A DNA stretch of 64,000 bases from Phaeosaccion multiseriatum (GCA_965112735.1 OZ218963.1:2418001-2482000), one strand, 5' to 3'; positions 21,767 to 39,404 are shown, numbered from the stretch's first letter. A program made the numbers and translations. The notes: generated from the sequence alone by a model not told the origin.

Positions 21767-22346
21767 GTTGTCAGCATTTCCGCAGCAGCACCCCCTTCCC
21801 GGGGGGGGGAGAAGGGGGAAGTGCACGCCACGGAAATCGCTCATGGGCAGCTTGCCCGCCCTTCTGCAAGAGAACAGGCGCAGCGCTACGGCGGCTAGCT
21901 ACAGTGGAGCAGCAGCAGGACCCTTGGCAAGCCTGGTGCGATTTCCGTGGCGTGCACATCCCCCGTCCCCCCCCCGCCGGGAAGGGGGTGCTGCTGCGGA
22001 AATGCTGACAACTACGGAAGGGAAGAGGCGATGAAAGCCGAAAGACCATGGATCGGTGGGGATCTCAAAGAGCTACACGAAGAGCTATAGCGCTCCTCCC
22101 AGCGTCATTTTCCTGCAAATGCGCTAAAACAGTTTTGGTCGAAATTTGGGCGATTTTTACGCAAATCGAGTGTTAAAAAACAGCAAACTACTGTATCAGC
22201 ACAAAGAAGGAAAAATGAACTTTTCTTGCCTTGATGAGGGCTGAACTTTCAAGAGGAAGAGAAGCAGCAGCAGCAGCAACAAAGGCAGTAAAGTTCCTCA
22301 ATCGGTTAGTGGCCAGCACCCCTTTTGAGACAAGGGCAGCAGCAGG

Positions 22347-26622
<4,276 letters not shown>

Positions 26623-26915
26623 TAGCGTGGATGGAGCCTTGGCTGAGTCTCTTTCCGTCGCACGGGATACACAACAGAGGCGCTCAATACACACAGAGAC
26701 TGACTCTATTCCTGTACCTGTAGACGGACCTGCTTCTCTCGCTGACTTACTTGGTCTCCCTCCACTTGTCCTTCCTTGCCACTCATGGGCCCCAATCGGT
26801 CCCCGGTGGACAAATATACAAAGCGATGTGTAAACAAACCAAAGTGCCCTCTCTCAACAATGTACACGATTTTTCAAATACAATCGTTTCGTCCTCCGTG
26901 ACCTTCGCCACCCTG
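26623..26915. other. Convergent intergenic spacer between MCM5 and the RME-8 homologue
   Basis: This 293-bp region sits between two stop codons of facing genes. It must hold both 3' UTRs. No repeat or further gene is seen. Confidence 0.6.
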
Positions 26916-29900
26916 TCACGTAAAGGCGCTCTCATGCCGCCTGTGGACTCCACGCGTAGGTGGGGAGCCCGCCACAATCGCACTGCCCCCTTTGGACCTA
27001 ACGTGCCCCCTTCCTCTCGACGGAGGTGGGGGGGGTGGCCGGGGAGCGTCCATCGCGTCGGGCCGGTGCATGAAACTGTGTCTCTTCAAGTCCGCTACTT
27101 GCCCGGCCCCTCGCCACCCGCTGCTGCTGTTGTTGTTGCTGCTGCCATGTGCAGACACTGGCCTACTACCCCCATCGCAAGAAGGCGGACTCGAGGGCGA
27201 AGCAATTGAAGCTGGAACTGACCCGCTGCTGATGGAGCGGAATCTCTTCTGAATGCTCTTCAGTTTTGGAGAGACGCTGTGGCCAACCTTGGTGACCAGT
27301 TTGCCGTACTGGGATGACCGTCGCCTGCCCCTGTCCCTGCCCCTGCTGTTGCTACTGCTGCTGCCCCCGCTGAACGGAACATTGTCATGGTGACTAAAGG
27401 GTATAGCGAGCAACACCTCCCTGTCACTCGCATTCAGCCCATCCGCCCTACCCCCACTAGCCCCCCTGGAAGACGGCCGTGCACCACCCCGTGCGTGCAG
27501 CGATTCCGAAGCAGCATCGCTCCGAATACACAGAGGGTTGGAGAGGGTCTCCGGGGGGGGGGGCATGTGCCCCCTGGGATCCCTTCCTCTCCCTCTTCCT
27601 TCGCCACTGTCCACGGGGTCCTCTCCTGGCGGTTGTGGTTCCGGTCCCAGAGCGTCAATGCAGTCCTCCGAGAAGGTGCGCCCATCCAGCCCAATGCTGT
27701 GCAACGCGTCAAAGTACGCCTTGTTTCCCCCCAAGCTGCTCAAGATTTCAATGACTCGGTTTCCGTAGTGCTGGTGCGACACAAGCACCTTGAGCAAGTG
27801 GCGAGCCATGCGACTGACTCGACGGACTCCTCCTCCTCTCGTCCCTCGGGCCATGTCCCCGGCAGCCCCTCCACCGCTGCCAAAGCTGCCCACAGCTGAG
27901 CCTTGGTAGGGAGCCTCCGCTGCCACCCCTCCATGCCCCCCCCTCTCCTCCAACGGCATCATCGTTCCCCTTTCCCCTCCTTCATAGCCGTACCGATCCA
28001 GCTGCCGATAGTCTCCGTTGCCGCCGACGTTCTCGTCACCGTATCGCTTCTCGTGGTCAAACACAAGCTTCAACACCGCATCCTTCACAATGAACTTGGT
28101 CACGAGGTTAACGCCCGTGTAGTCAGAGTCCACGGACACCGCTGCTCGCAGTAAGATGAGAAGGCATGCTTGCGCCTCGTCACAAACGCTCCCTTCGCCC
28201 GCCCCAGCCAGTGCGCCTGCATGCTTCGCGCTCGAGATCTGGGCGGCCATGTACCGGATGTGCGAGCGCGCCTGGGGGTTTGTATCCTGAATGAGCTTGA
28301 GGGCCAGTTTCGAGGCCCACAGCAGTAAGCTACCGCTACTCCTCTTTCTCGCCGCTATCCCCCCTCCTCCTCCGTCTGAGTAAGACGAAGTGCTGCCTAT
28401 ATGCTCGTACATGGCCCCAAACAGAGGCGACCACACACCCTGCAGCACTGCAGAGGTAGCGTCATCCATGGCTCCTCCGTGCGTCAAGAGACACACTATG
28501 CTGAACATGGCCTGAAGCAGCTCAGGCATCAGCTCCGTGGCCACCGTACTCGCATTCATTTCCTCACAAGCTTGGCGCAGAAAGGTCATCATCTCGCTGC
28601 GGAAGAGGGGGAAGTCCGGTCGCTTGTTGTACACGCGGTAGTAGAAGCCCGCAATGTGAGGCTGATCAGCATTGCGTTTCGGCACCACAACACCCACCGA
28701 GGGCAGCCACTGGAGGCTCCACTTGCAGCAAAATTGCCTCTCCCTCCCGTGCGCAGTCCCATCCTGAACCCACTTATGCCACTCCACTGCCATGACATCT
28801 TGCCCCACAAAGTCCCGGCATTCCGGATCCCAAAGAAGGACAGGGTTCGTCGTAGAAGAGTCCAGCAGCCTGAGCACATTGCCGGGCTCCCTTTCCAGTC
28901 TCTTCACGATCCTAGAGGGGAAAACTGTCGTCAGCGCCTCCCGAGCCATGGGCATGTGGTGCAATAGCTCATACAGCACAAAGGCACACGTTCGTCGGTT
29001 CGCATCACTCAGCTCCGGGCAGCACAGACGAGACACGAGCAGAGGGAACATCCCGGAGGAGAGCATGTGCTCCCTCGCAGCGGGACTGTCCTCCGCTAGG
29101 TGCTGCAGCAGGTACAGGGCAGCATCCGCCACTTTAGCCTCGTACGCGTTTTTTGAAAAGAGCAATTTACCACAGAGGTGGTGCAGCGGTTGTACCACTC
29201 CAGAGTCCACCATAATGGCGACCCGTTGTGAGTATGTCAGTGACAACGAAGAAGAAGACGAAGAAGGCACCTCTGCCAGAAAGATGTGGACCAGCTGCAC
29301 AAAAGCCCCGTACAGCTCCGAGGCAGCTGCACCCACATGAGGCGTGACAGGCGGCAGCGCGTTCCAGAGGGCGCTCAAGTCCTGTCCGTGGCGCCTCAGC
29401 AGCACGCTCACCTGGCCTTCACCGTTGTTGGCCAAGCCTGCCACTGCCTGGAAAAGCATCGTGATGTCTTGGAAGTACTTGAGCCAATCACCCTCCTGCT
29501 CCTCCTGCGACCCATTCTCGGGCGCTGCCGCTGCCTCTGGGAACGAGGAGGAGGAAGGTGGTGCTCTGCCACCGCAGCCCCACCACCACACTCGCTCGCA
29601 GCGACTGCGCAGCTCAGCGAATAGTGTCCACAGTAGCCCCGAGGGCAGGGGAAGCATGGCGCAGCTACTACCAGACCCATACTGGTGGAACCCTCGCTCT
29701 CTACTCCGGGAGCGCGGAGTTTCCCCATTCTCGGCGGCGGCTTGCGCGACAAGCACACGCACATAGACCCCGCCGACCATGAGCTCTTCGCCCAAAGACT
29801 TGTACCGAAAGTCGGCGTAAGGGTAGTCATGCTTCAGTGTGTCCACTCCATTCTCCCTCCACAGGCTGCGAAGCTCCTGCAGGAGGTCAAGCAGGTCTGT

Positions 29901-32900
29901 GCGCATCTCAGCGTTCCAAATGACTTGAGGCGTCTCGACCGCATGTTGCTATGCCGCAGGAAGGACAAAAGATTGGATGAAAAGAGCAGGGAAGAAACCC
30001 AAACGAGAGCAACAAGGATGGGACAGGACAAGAGACGGGGACAGACAAGGCACAGCGAGCGAGGGAGTGTGTTCACAGAGTCAGAGCGCAAGTGGTGTGA
30101 AAAAGAAACATGCTCCTTTCCATGTCGCAAAACTCCTCCGGACGGATGTAGTCACGTAACGACTTTCACGAGATTTGGGGCGGGGCGGGGCGGGGTGGGA
30201 GGGGAGGGTCGTGAGGAGAGCTTCCCTGAGGATCCCGCCCAAACGCTGCAGCAACGACAGCAACATACCAGCCGCCCACACCTCTGTCTCGTCTACATGC
30301 AGCACACCACGGCCCTTCATACCCCACCTACCTGCAGTACGTCGTAGAAGTCGTCTGCACTCTGCTGCAGCAGCGCAAGAATGCCGGGTGTGAGGAGACC
30401 TCTGAGAGCAGCGTCCATGGGCTCGTGGTCACACGTCGCGAGGTGATGTAGGGCTCGAGCGGCTCCTCGCCCCATGTCTGTGTCTGTATTCCCATCTGCA
30501 GACAAAACGAAGTCGATGTGCCGCACAAACACACGGCTGCGAAAGAGAACGTCGATGTGCTTCCTCCCAGAGAAGCCATCCATCGCTAGGGAGATTCCGT
30601 GGGTGGCCGCCTGGGCAAGCTCCGCCTCATGCCCGAACGTTAGCAGAATCTATGGGGGCATTCAATCCAGGACGTGTTTGAGGAGAGAGGGGGGGGGGGG
30701 CAGATGGTGAAGGAAGAGGGAGAAGGAGAAAGACAGTGAGAGAAAGTCGAGAAACACAGACGGAAAGAGAACGAAGTGCAGCACAAGCAAGCGGAGGTAT
30801 TTGAATGTTTGCTGTGGGGGGGGGGGGTTCCAGGAGGGAAGGGGCAAGATAGAATCAGTCCAATGAGAGACAAGATGAGATCGTTGTTCAATCAATCTCG
30901 ACTTGCCCGGTCCACGCAAACATGCACGCACGCACACTCACACTTACCTGTACAATGGTAGTAATGTAATCTCCAAGTCCCCGTACGGTGACGTCATCGC
31001 CACCGGTGCCTCTTTCCCACCCCCCTCTTCGACCCTGTCCCCCCCCGATACTGCTCCTTCCCTCATTACTGTACTTCGGGAGGGCGGTGCCGCCTTTCAC
31101 AGATGGCGCTTTGGTGTGGTACTGGTCCGCCAAGCAGAGCAGCACGTGATTGGCACCGATGAGGACGTGCAAGAGGCAAGCGGTGTCTTCTCCAGACTTG
31201 AGCAGCATGAGCAGCTCGTTCACAGCGCTTAGATTCACAGCCACCCTGGTTGCACCGTCGCGAATGTAGGTGTGCTCGATCATCGACTCACTGATTGAGG
31301 ACTTCCTCCTTCCCCGTCCACTGCCATCCCCTCCTCCTCTTCTTCCTCCTCCCCTCCCCCTCCTCACACCCACCCCTGGTTGTTGCTGCCTTTCCAGCTC
31401 CGCCGTCAGTTTACCCGCTTGCCCCAGCGTCACCAGGGCGAGCATAAGAGAGAGAGTGAGGACGTGCATAGGGGTGGATGCATTGCAGCAGCTGGCCTTG
31501 TTTCCATCCCCGTTCTGACCAGAACCGACGCAAAGCGCCGTCCCGATGAGAGGCCGCACCAGCGCCGCGACCGCCCGCATCAGCTCCGGGGCCACTGCTT
31601 TCACTTGCACCCCTTCCACGTGAAGCTTGAGGCAAGTGTACATGGGGTCGAGGAGGAGAGGCAGGTCGTCTTCCCGGGTGAGTGCCCAGCTCACGCATGC
31701 CTCTGGTCTACTTCGGCCCTCTGCGACAAAGTCGGCCAAGGTGAAGGCGCACTCGAGCAGAAACACATCCGGCTTCGCGAAGGGCTCGTTCGGGGCCCCG
31801 AGTTGATTGAGGTAGTAAGGATTGATGAACTTCTGCGGCTCTTCTCCTGCACCACGGCCAAGAGGGGGAGAAGGGTAGCAAGGCGCGCAAAAAAAAAAGG
31901 ATCGAAAAACGCGAGTAGTGAGCATGAAATAAAGAAGCCCCCGCACCGCCACCACCCCTCCACCGGCCCGCCTTCCAACAAGGTACAGGACAGAAAAGTA
32001 CACACCTCGTGTCATGTAAAGCTCTGGCAAGCGACCCGCCATGTCCTCCACATTGTTCGCCTCGCCCAATAACGTATCTTCGGATGTGGCGTCGACCTTC
32101 CGGAGTATGTCAGTGAGCAGACCGAGGCAAGTGCTGTTCCACGAAAGCTCCGCAGTCATGACCCTGGGGCTCACAAACGCCGCGGCAAAGCTCTCGGCTC
32201 CCTCTGTCACCAGCAAGCGAACCATTCCCGCCGGAAGGAAGCGGTAGAGGGGACTGAGGGCCAAAAGCTCCGCCTCTCGCGCCTCGCAAAGAGGGTCCCA
32301 GACACCACTATAACCCGTTACCCCTGCTCCCTCATCCACTCCTCCTCCTCCTCCTTCTCGCTCGGCCATCATTTCCTCCAAACCGTACGGAATGGGGGGG
32401 CTGATGGCCTCCGCCGCCAGCAAGTCGGCGCACAGATCCACGCATCGCCCTTGACACGCGTGCTGCAGACACAGCACCACAACCCGGATGCGGCCAAGCT
32501 CCGTCGTCCAAACGCTATTGTTCCATCCCCTGCACGCCTGCCCCAAGAGATGGAGCGCCGGCTTTAGCAGTGACTCATTGGTCTCGAGCAGCAGATCCAC
32601 GAGGTTCCCCATGGCTGAAATCATGTCCGCCTTCGGGGGAGGCAAGGGGTAGAGCACTTGCTCCGCTGTTGTTTCCGAAGCAGGGATGGGGTGGTGGGAG
32701 AGGAGAGGCTGCGTGAGCAAACGTTTGTGCTCTCTGCAGAGTAGGTGCCAATGGTGTAGGGAAAGGCGATGGATCCGGAAGCGAGAGGGGCTTTTTACAG
32801 AGGAGGGGGGGGGGGGGGGGTGGAGTTCAAGCAGGGGGCAAAGGTATTCGCACAGGTATTCCCCCGCGCCCACCGAGGCATCTCTGACCGAGAGGTGGCC

Positions 32901-35900
32901 ACGCACGCGTACCTACCTGCATCTACAGCGGGGAAAGCGCGGAGACTGAGCACCATACACCGAATGCACTCCTCCACTAGCGAGCGACACTGGGAGACTC
33001 TTTGAATGCCATAGTGCCTCCCCCCTCCCTCCTCTCCTCCTCCTCCTCCTTCTCCCCCCCCCCCCAAGCCCAGGCGCGCTGAGCGCATAGCGCTATAGGC
33101 AACGGAGAGAAGCTCCGTAATGACGGCGACTCCGTTGTGCATAATGAAGGTTCGAATGTTTGCCGAAGGATGGTCCTCCATGGCTTTCCGAACGAAGCCT
33201 GCCGCCGCGTATTGCAGGGACAAACCCACCTCATCATCCTCTCCTCCTCCTCCTCCTCCTGCTGCTGCTGCTGCTGCTGCGCCGAGTATCAGCCCACCCT
33301 GGTCCATCGGCCCCCGTGCCGTTGCCAGACATCTATGTCGCAGCATGTTGACGAGACTCCCCATAAAGGGCAGGGTAAGGGACCACTCCCTGGGGCAGGA
33401 GCCACAGAGGGTACCCATTGTGTCAAAGATGTGCACCATGCTGCGGGGGTCGTCCTCGTCTTGCAACCGGAGGTGGCACAGGTTGAGAAAGCACTCTAAA
33501 CTCTCCCGACTGCTCCCAAAGATGAGAGACACCTCCTCTCGGGGGTCGCTCTTTGAGGTCACGGCGATGGCGAGCTGCTTCACATGGAACTTCCCCACCT
33601 TAGCGTCGACGGAGAGCCAAAAAGCGCGGGTGGGTGTGTGCGTGTGCGGGGGGACGGGCGGAAGACGGGCATAATGGGAGAGAAGGTGAAGGTAATGGTC
33701 AAGCACCGCACTGTCGCTGTGAATGAGCTTCTCCTTTCCTCCTCATGCTTCTCTCTCCCTTACCTTGACTACTCGCTCGTCATAATCGTGCCACGGCACT
33801 TGCCAGGCAACATGGTTCCACACGGCGTCTCTCCTCACTCCTCTCGTCTGCTCACGCTCCAGACCCTGAATCTCCCTGAGCAGCAGCTGGACAAGACGGC
33901 GGTGACAGCTGCTGTCCCAAATAACCTGTTCCGTTCGTTCACAAGATATTGTTTCGTGTTCCGACGAAAGAGGAGAAGGGGGGTACCAGGGGGGGGGGGG
34001 GGGGGGAGCAGGAAGAAGGCAGCAGTGGACAATGAGGAAAGAGGGCAGGTTGTCGCTTTGGCAGGGGGAGAGGGGGGGGTGACAGAAGAAGAAAGGGGAG
34101 AATTAGGCTCGAACAGACATGCGCAGAGACGAATATAAGGGTCGGAGGGAAGCATCTGTTTGCCCTTACTTTCTCTCGCTCTCTCCATCCCTTCTTCTCT
34201 CCCTCCCCCCGTCCCCACCCCAACCTTTCTCTTCACGCTCTACTATTGCCTCATCTTACAATACTTTATACTGTGAAGCTCACTTACCAGAGCATCTTGC
34301 TTCACAGTGGCAAGGCAATGCCAATCCTTGAGCATTCCCTGGATGCTGCATGCCGCCTTACTCACGGAAGGGGACACCACGGCGGATTGAGATGCCACTC
34401 CCTGGGCCATTTGGTGAGAGGTTTCCCAAAGCGCTGCACCCCTCTCGTCAAAGAGCAAGTCCGCAGGGCAAGGCAGGAGCAAACCGGGGGGGAAACAGCG
34501 CACAAAGACGCTCCAATTCTCGATGCTGGCATCGGCGAGACTGCAACACAGTTCCTTGGCGATCCTTGCTACGTCCGGCTGTGATGTAAGAGGGGAAGGA
34601 AGGAAGGGTGTGTGGCGTGTGGTGGCATGAGCTCCAGAACATTTTCAAAGGTCGCAAGAAACACAAATGCCTGGGAGGACTTGGGGGGGGTCAAAAGACT
34701 CCAAGTCATCCAGGCGCACCCACACTATACACTTCCCACCCACCCTTTCGATTGCAATAGCACACCTATAGACCAGGCCCACTCCAGAAGAGGCCTTGTG
34801 AAGTTTTTTCTTCCGTACTTCTCCCCCCCTCCTCCCCCTCACCTCTCGTTCGCTCTCCAAAGCAAGGACGAGTACCCACAGCAGCACCCCTGTCTCCCGA
34901 GCGATTTGCTGCACCCTCGGCCAGCATGTGAAGCGCTGTTTGCTCTGGTGGCACCGCACCAGCAGCTGCATGGAGCTCTTAGCCAGGGAGACGTTGGGAC
35001 TTCGCGTGTTGGCGAGGAGCCTGCGTATACCGTCCTCGGACTCCAAAAGCCCCCACAAAGCGTCCAGGATCACAACCTCTGCCTGCTTGTCTCCCGCGGA
35101 CGCCAGCACTAGCACCACATCCAGCAGGATCGCCTCCATCGCACAGAAGGCGGTGGAAGGGACGGCGCGGTGCAGTGTTGCATGACTGCAGTTCGAAGGA
35201 CCCGGCAAAGTACTGCCTCCACTGCCGCGACGCAAGAGCGGAAGCGGGGTGTGTGGGCTCGAGCCTTTCTGCTGAAGAGGTCGAGACCGCCCCCTTCCCT
35301 GCCCACCACCGCTGGTGTCACAAGTCAGCCCGCCCCCCAATCCTTCGCGCCTCCCTCCTCTGCGAATGTTGCCATTTTCATCCACGCCTCCGCCGTCGTT
35401 TCCACTGTCACTGTCATTGGTCATGATCATAGCCCCGAGCGAGCCTAGACCGACTTCGAAGAAAGAAAAGTTGTCCAGGCTACCCAAGCACTTGGTCGTG
35501 ATGCTGTTTAGTCTAGCCTTGGCGATGGCACCAAACGACCCCAAGATCGCCTTGCGGTTCTCCACGTGAAGCTGCCGATAGAAGGAGGTGAGGCCGTGGC
35601 CGGTGACTCCGGAAAGTACTACACGCCTCCCCCCGAAGTCTCCCTCCTGCCTCGGCACACAGAGCATGGCCTGGAGGGTGAGTGCGGCCGCCTCAGCCAG
35701 GCCCTCTGATGCTGAGTCCAGGCACTGAAAGACCCCATCAATTGCAAGGCTGTGCTCCGCTTTGGACACCTCCTCATACCCAGTTCGGCTCCAGAGCAGT
35801 CGAGTGACCGCAAGAAGGGCGGAGACTTTGTCGGATATGGTGAGATGAGCGAGGGCTGCGGGGGCGAGCAACCCCAGCACGGAAACCACCGCGGCGCGAT

Positions 35901-38900
35901 TCCTGTGCTTGAAGCCAGTAAGCGGGAGGGAGCCGGCCAGCTCTGCCACCAACTGAACGACTTTTGCCTGCATGGGGAGAAAGGAAAGCAAACACACACG
36001 GTTGGCACGGGGCCTGTATCTCAAGTTCCAGCACCACCGACACACACAAAACGCCAAAAGGCGAAGGAGAGAGAGTAACGGCATCACTTGTCCCGGGTTC
36101 GGTTTCCGGGTGGGTTTCCTGGTCACCGTGTATTGGGTAGAGTCGCGCTACAATCCATCTGGGCCAAAAAATTGGAGTTTCTGCTCACCTGTTTCGTGTG
36201 TAGGCCTGTGACATCTCCTCCTGCTGTCAATGCTCCCAGAGCGGTCGCCCTTTCGTGTGATTGTTATGGTAAGAGAAGAGGGATGAAAGAGGAGAGGGAG
36301 AGGTAAGAGGGCGAGGCCAGATGGAGGAGAAGAAAAACCGCGGTGCAACGGATGAGAAATTCCCCCATTCTGTTCTACCGTCTCCATGCTGACGTAAGGT
36401 GTTAGAAAGCCCACACAATCGAAGAGAAGGTGGACCAAAAGAGGAAAGAAGCTCTCCCCCCCCACCCTTCCCCGCCGAACAGATACGAATGCCACAACCG
36501 CCCTGAACCTACCTCCGGAGAAGTATGGTGGCGTATCTGGGGTGCAGGGGAGTGCCCAATCCCCCCACCCTCTCCCCTCCCCTCAGTCGCGTGAAAGACC
36601 ACGAGCAAGGGTGGTCCGAGAGCCGGGCCATTTCCAACAGGTTGCTCACGAAAATGGCTCGGGCATCGTCGGCAGACAAGCGCAAGTCGTTAAACCCACA
36701 GGAGGCGCCCCCTCCTTGCTCCTGCTGCCCCTGGCGATAGACGCCCTCTTGGTCATGCCCCAAGTGAATGGGTGCGAATTGCAACAGGGCCTGCCGCCCA
36801 GGGATGGCGAAGCACGGGCAGAAGCGATACATGGTAGAGAGGCCCCAGGATTGCTGGAGCTCCACGGTGCAGGCTGAGTAGTGGAAGGACGAAGGACCTC
36901 CACTTCCACCACCTCCTCCCCCCCCACCTCCTTGTTGTACTTCTTGCTCTGCTTCTTGTTCTTGCTCTCCTTCTCCTCCTCCTCCTCCTCCCAGGACGAC
37001 GCTGTGAATGCTGCTCAAGGGCATCTCTCGTAGCAAGACTTTCCGCCCTTCTACTTGGTCAATGCCAATATAGTCGCAGCAGCAGCAGTAACAACAGCAG
37101 CATCAGCAGCAACAGCAGCCACGAACGGGTGGAACAAGTTCGTGGGTGCATGAGGAACAGAGAGCAAGCAAAAGGGGGGAGGGTAGGCTCACGATGTAGT
37201 GTTGGGGGGTGTGCTGCCCCTTTCAAACTCCAGCCCTTCCTCGCTGCTGTCTGCTGCCATTCATTGCGAAAAGAAACTCACCTGCATCGACTCCGAGTTC
37301 AAAGACTCCCGCCCTAGACAGCAGCAAGATCCTCTCCTTCTTCTTGTGGCGGTACTTTTTGCTGCTCTTGGTTACGGGCACTTCGATCATACCGTCAACG
37401 GGCGGCCTCCTCAAGTAGCTCTCCGAAGACAGCAGCGTGTCTACGGTGACACTGCCCCCCAGCTTCTGTATCCCGTCCCTCAGTCTATTGACCAGGCTGG
37501 CTCGACTTCGGCAAAGGTATCGAACCCGCGGCCCTGACCGCGACACGAGCTCGATCGTCGCGGCGTCGTCGGAGAAGAGCCAAATCTTGTCAATGCTCAG
37601 CAGGGGGAAAGAGGACGCTATCCGCATCTCTATCTTCCCTCCGGTGAGTCCCAACATCCCTCCTCCTGCTCCCCCCCCCCCTCCCCCACCACTACTACTG
37701 CTGCTACTACTGCTGCCTCCACTTCCTCCACTTGGGGTGGAGGAGGCCAGGGGGGCGGGTTCAATTCGGTCTAGCGAGGCTGTGCTGATGCGGATCGTTT
37801 GCTGCACATCGTGGGAGCCAAACTTTGACTTTTTGATGACTTCGAAGGTCGGGAGATCTCGAATTGCCGGCAGAGGAGCTGGCAGCTCTACTGGTGTAAA
37901 GAGGAGGTGTCGAATGACTCGCCCAGCTGCCCCGACCCCGCCGCCTCTCGCAGCCAACACTCCCCCGCCAATGGTTCCGCTGGTCCCGCTCCTGCCACTG
38001 CTGCTGCTGCTCACGCTTTCCCTCTTTAGCCTGAAGCGCTGTTGCAGGGCGTAAAAAGCCGTGAGGAGGGCATCCCGGTTCCTGCATTTGTAATTGTGTC
38101 GAAGCGTATAGCTCAACCCATCCCAGTGGGCTTTGATGACAAAGCCTTTCCCCAGAAGAGGGCCCTCTTCATTGACCTCTACAGCTACAGTGTGCAGAGG
38201 CCAGCTCATGACTTCCTCTCTACTCTTAGGGTCGAGTATCCACAGCTTTTCCTTCGTCATCCCCACCAACCTCCGCTTGTTCCTCACCCAGCCTCCTATC
38301 CGTAGCTGGGTGGCAAAAAACATTGCTACGCAGCCCCGCTCAAGGCCAGGAGGGGGTGTGCTCAGCGTGGCTTCCAGGTCACAAGCATCGTCCCCAACAG
38401 AGTCGCCCCCCCCCTGCTTATCTCGCCACTCCTCCTCCTCCTCCTCGTCGGAGCCGGGAAGAGATCCTCTGTCGCTGCTTGGGGACGCGATGGCATCTGC
38501 AACACCGCCACTGCTGCCACCACCAGCACCAGGACCTTCATCGTCGTCGCTGCAGATCGCATAATCTCGAAAGTGGGCATTATTCAATCGCAGGATCGAA
38601 TCAGTGCTGTCCTCGTCGCTATCCTCGAAGTCATACCGGTTGTTCCTCTGCTCCTCCTCATCGTCTTCGTCCTCTGCCATATCCCGGGAGAGCCTCTGCT
38701 CATTCGAGAAAGCTCCGGTAGTAGCCACTCCAGCGGCAGCAGTGGTAGCAGTGGTAGCAGAGGTGCCGGCCATCGCAGCCTCGTACGACGGAGGTAGGTC
38801 CGCTGCGGGTGCTGCTGGTGCTGCTCCCGCTACTGCTGGACGGCCCCGTCGATGATGATGCCGAACTTCTGCGCCTGCTGCCGTTGCTTCTCTCTTGTCG

Positions 38901-38911
38901 ATCAGATACAT
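26916..38911 (-). CDS. RME8: RME-8/DNAJC13/GRV2-like endosomal protein lacking the J domain
   Basis: Eleven exons join in frame: 38911-37282, 37053-36513, 36249-36189, 35967-34843, 34578-34288, 33925-33764, 33598-32917, 32731-32006, 31846-30948, 30649-30332 and 29948-26916. They give 3,155 residues against about 2,240 in animals; Gly/Ser-rich inserts explain much of the excess. RME-8 acts on endosomes with retromer and, through its J domain, Hsc70. Seen here: a PPSY motif (40-43), a PH-like N-terminal region, armadillo-type helices, and IWN-type repeats (VIWDSS about 1217; ELSWNS in exon 8; VIWNAEM about 2153; LLWDPECRD about 2518). The C-terminal HYGNRVIEIL block is also present. Between FAKPDVFLLECAFTLADF and VAPELMRAVAALV, where relatives carry the HPD-containing J domain, there is none. 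An open, Cys-rich frame precedes the chosen ATG, so an upstream exon is possible. Confidence 0.8.
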
Positions 38912-39055
38912 TATTCCTACTGTCGTCCGGGACGTAGTTCCATCAATGGATTCATTACAATAGGGGCAGTTGGTCTTTTCGAGGCCGGCGTTACTTTTAG
39001 CACAGATGGCACCAGAAGGTTTTTGTCATTTGATCGAACGGGGCTTCAATAAGGG

Positions 39056-39358
39056 TCGACCCCTGACACACTATCCGCTATCCGCTATCGCCGGCGCCAG
39101 CCGGCGCGCTATCCGCTATCGCCGGCGCAGCCGGCACGCTATCCGCTATCGCCGGCGCCAGCCGGCGCGCTATCCGCTATCGGCAGCGTCAGCCGGCTTT
39201 GGGGGGGGGGGGGGGGGGGGTTGTTGGGGCGTGCTATCCGCCAGCCGGCGCGCTATCCGCTATCGGCCGGCGCCAGCCGGCACGCTATCCGCTATCGGCC
39301 CCCGGGGGGGGCGATAGCGCGCTATCGAGAATGTGGGCGATAGTGTGTCAGGGGTCGA
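39056..39358. mobile_element. TIR element with 6-bp target duplication, copy R1
   Basis: The 303-bp element begins TCGACCCCTGACACACTATC and ends with the complement. TAAGGG flanks it at 39050-39055 and 39359-39364. The interior is made of GC-rich palindromic units (GCCGGCGCCAGCCGGCG, GCTATCCGCTATC) and a run of about 18 G. It has no coding capacity. It sits between the 3' end of the GBF1 gene and the 5' end of the RME-8 gene. Confidence 0.85.
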
Positions 39359-39404
39359 TAAGGGAGGTACAGGGAGAGGCAATGCATTAGCTAGGTTTAA
39401 ATGC

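Larger units (their letters stand above)
15583..22180. mobile_element. Foldback/TIR element, split by gypsy copy 2
   Basis: Sequence at 15583-15763, continued at 21771-21840, reappears inverted at 21945-22180. The outer ends read TTTTTTAACACTCGATTTGCG and its complement. Without the retrotransposon the element is about 590 bp, with arms near 240 bp and a central loop around 21840-21945. The arms are nearly identical in the inner part (for example CATGGATCGGTGGGG) and diverge at the outer 60 bp. I cannot see a clear target duplication in the T-rich flank. No transposase is present, so it is non-autonomous. Confidence 0.85.

Noticed and set aside
29286-30347. Plus-strand frames opposite the RME-8 gene
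   Set aside because: They overlap a coding exon with clear homology on the minus strand and have no recognisable domains.
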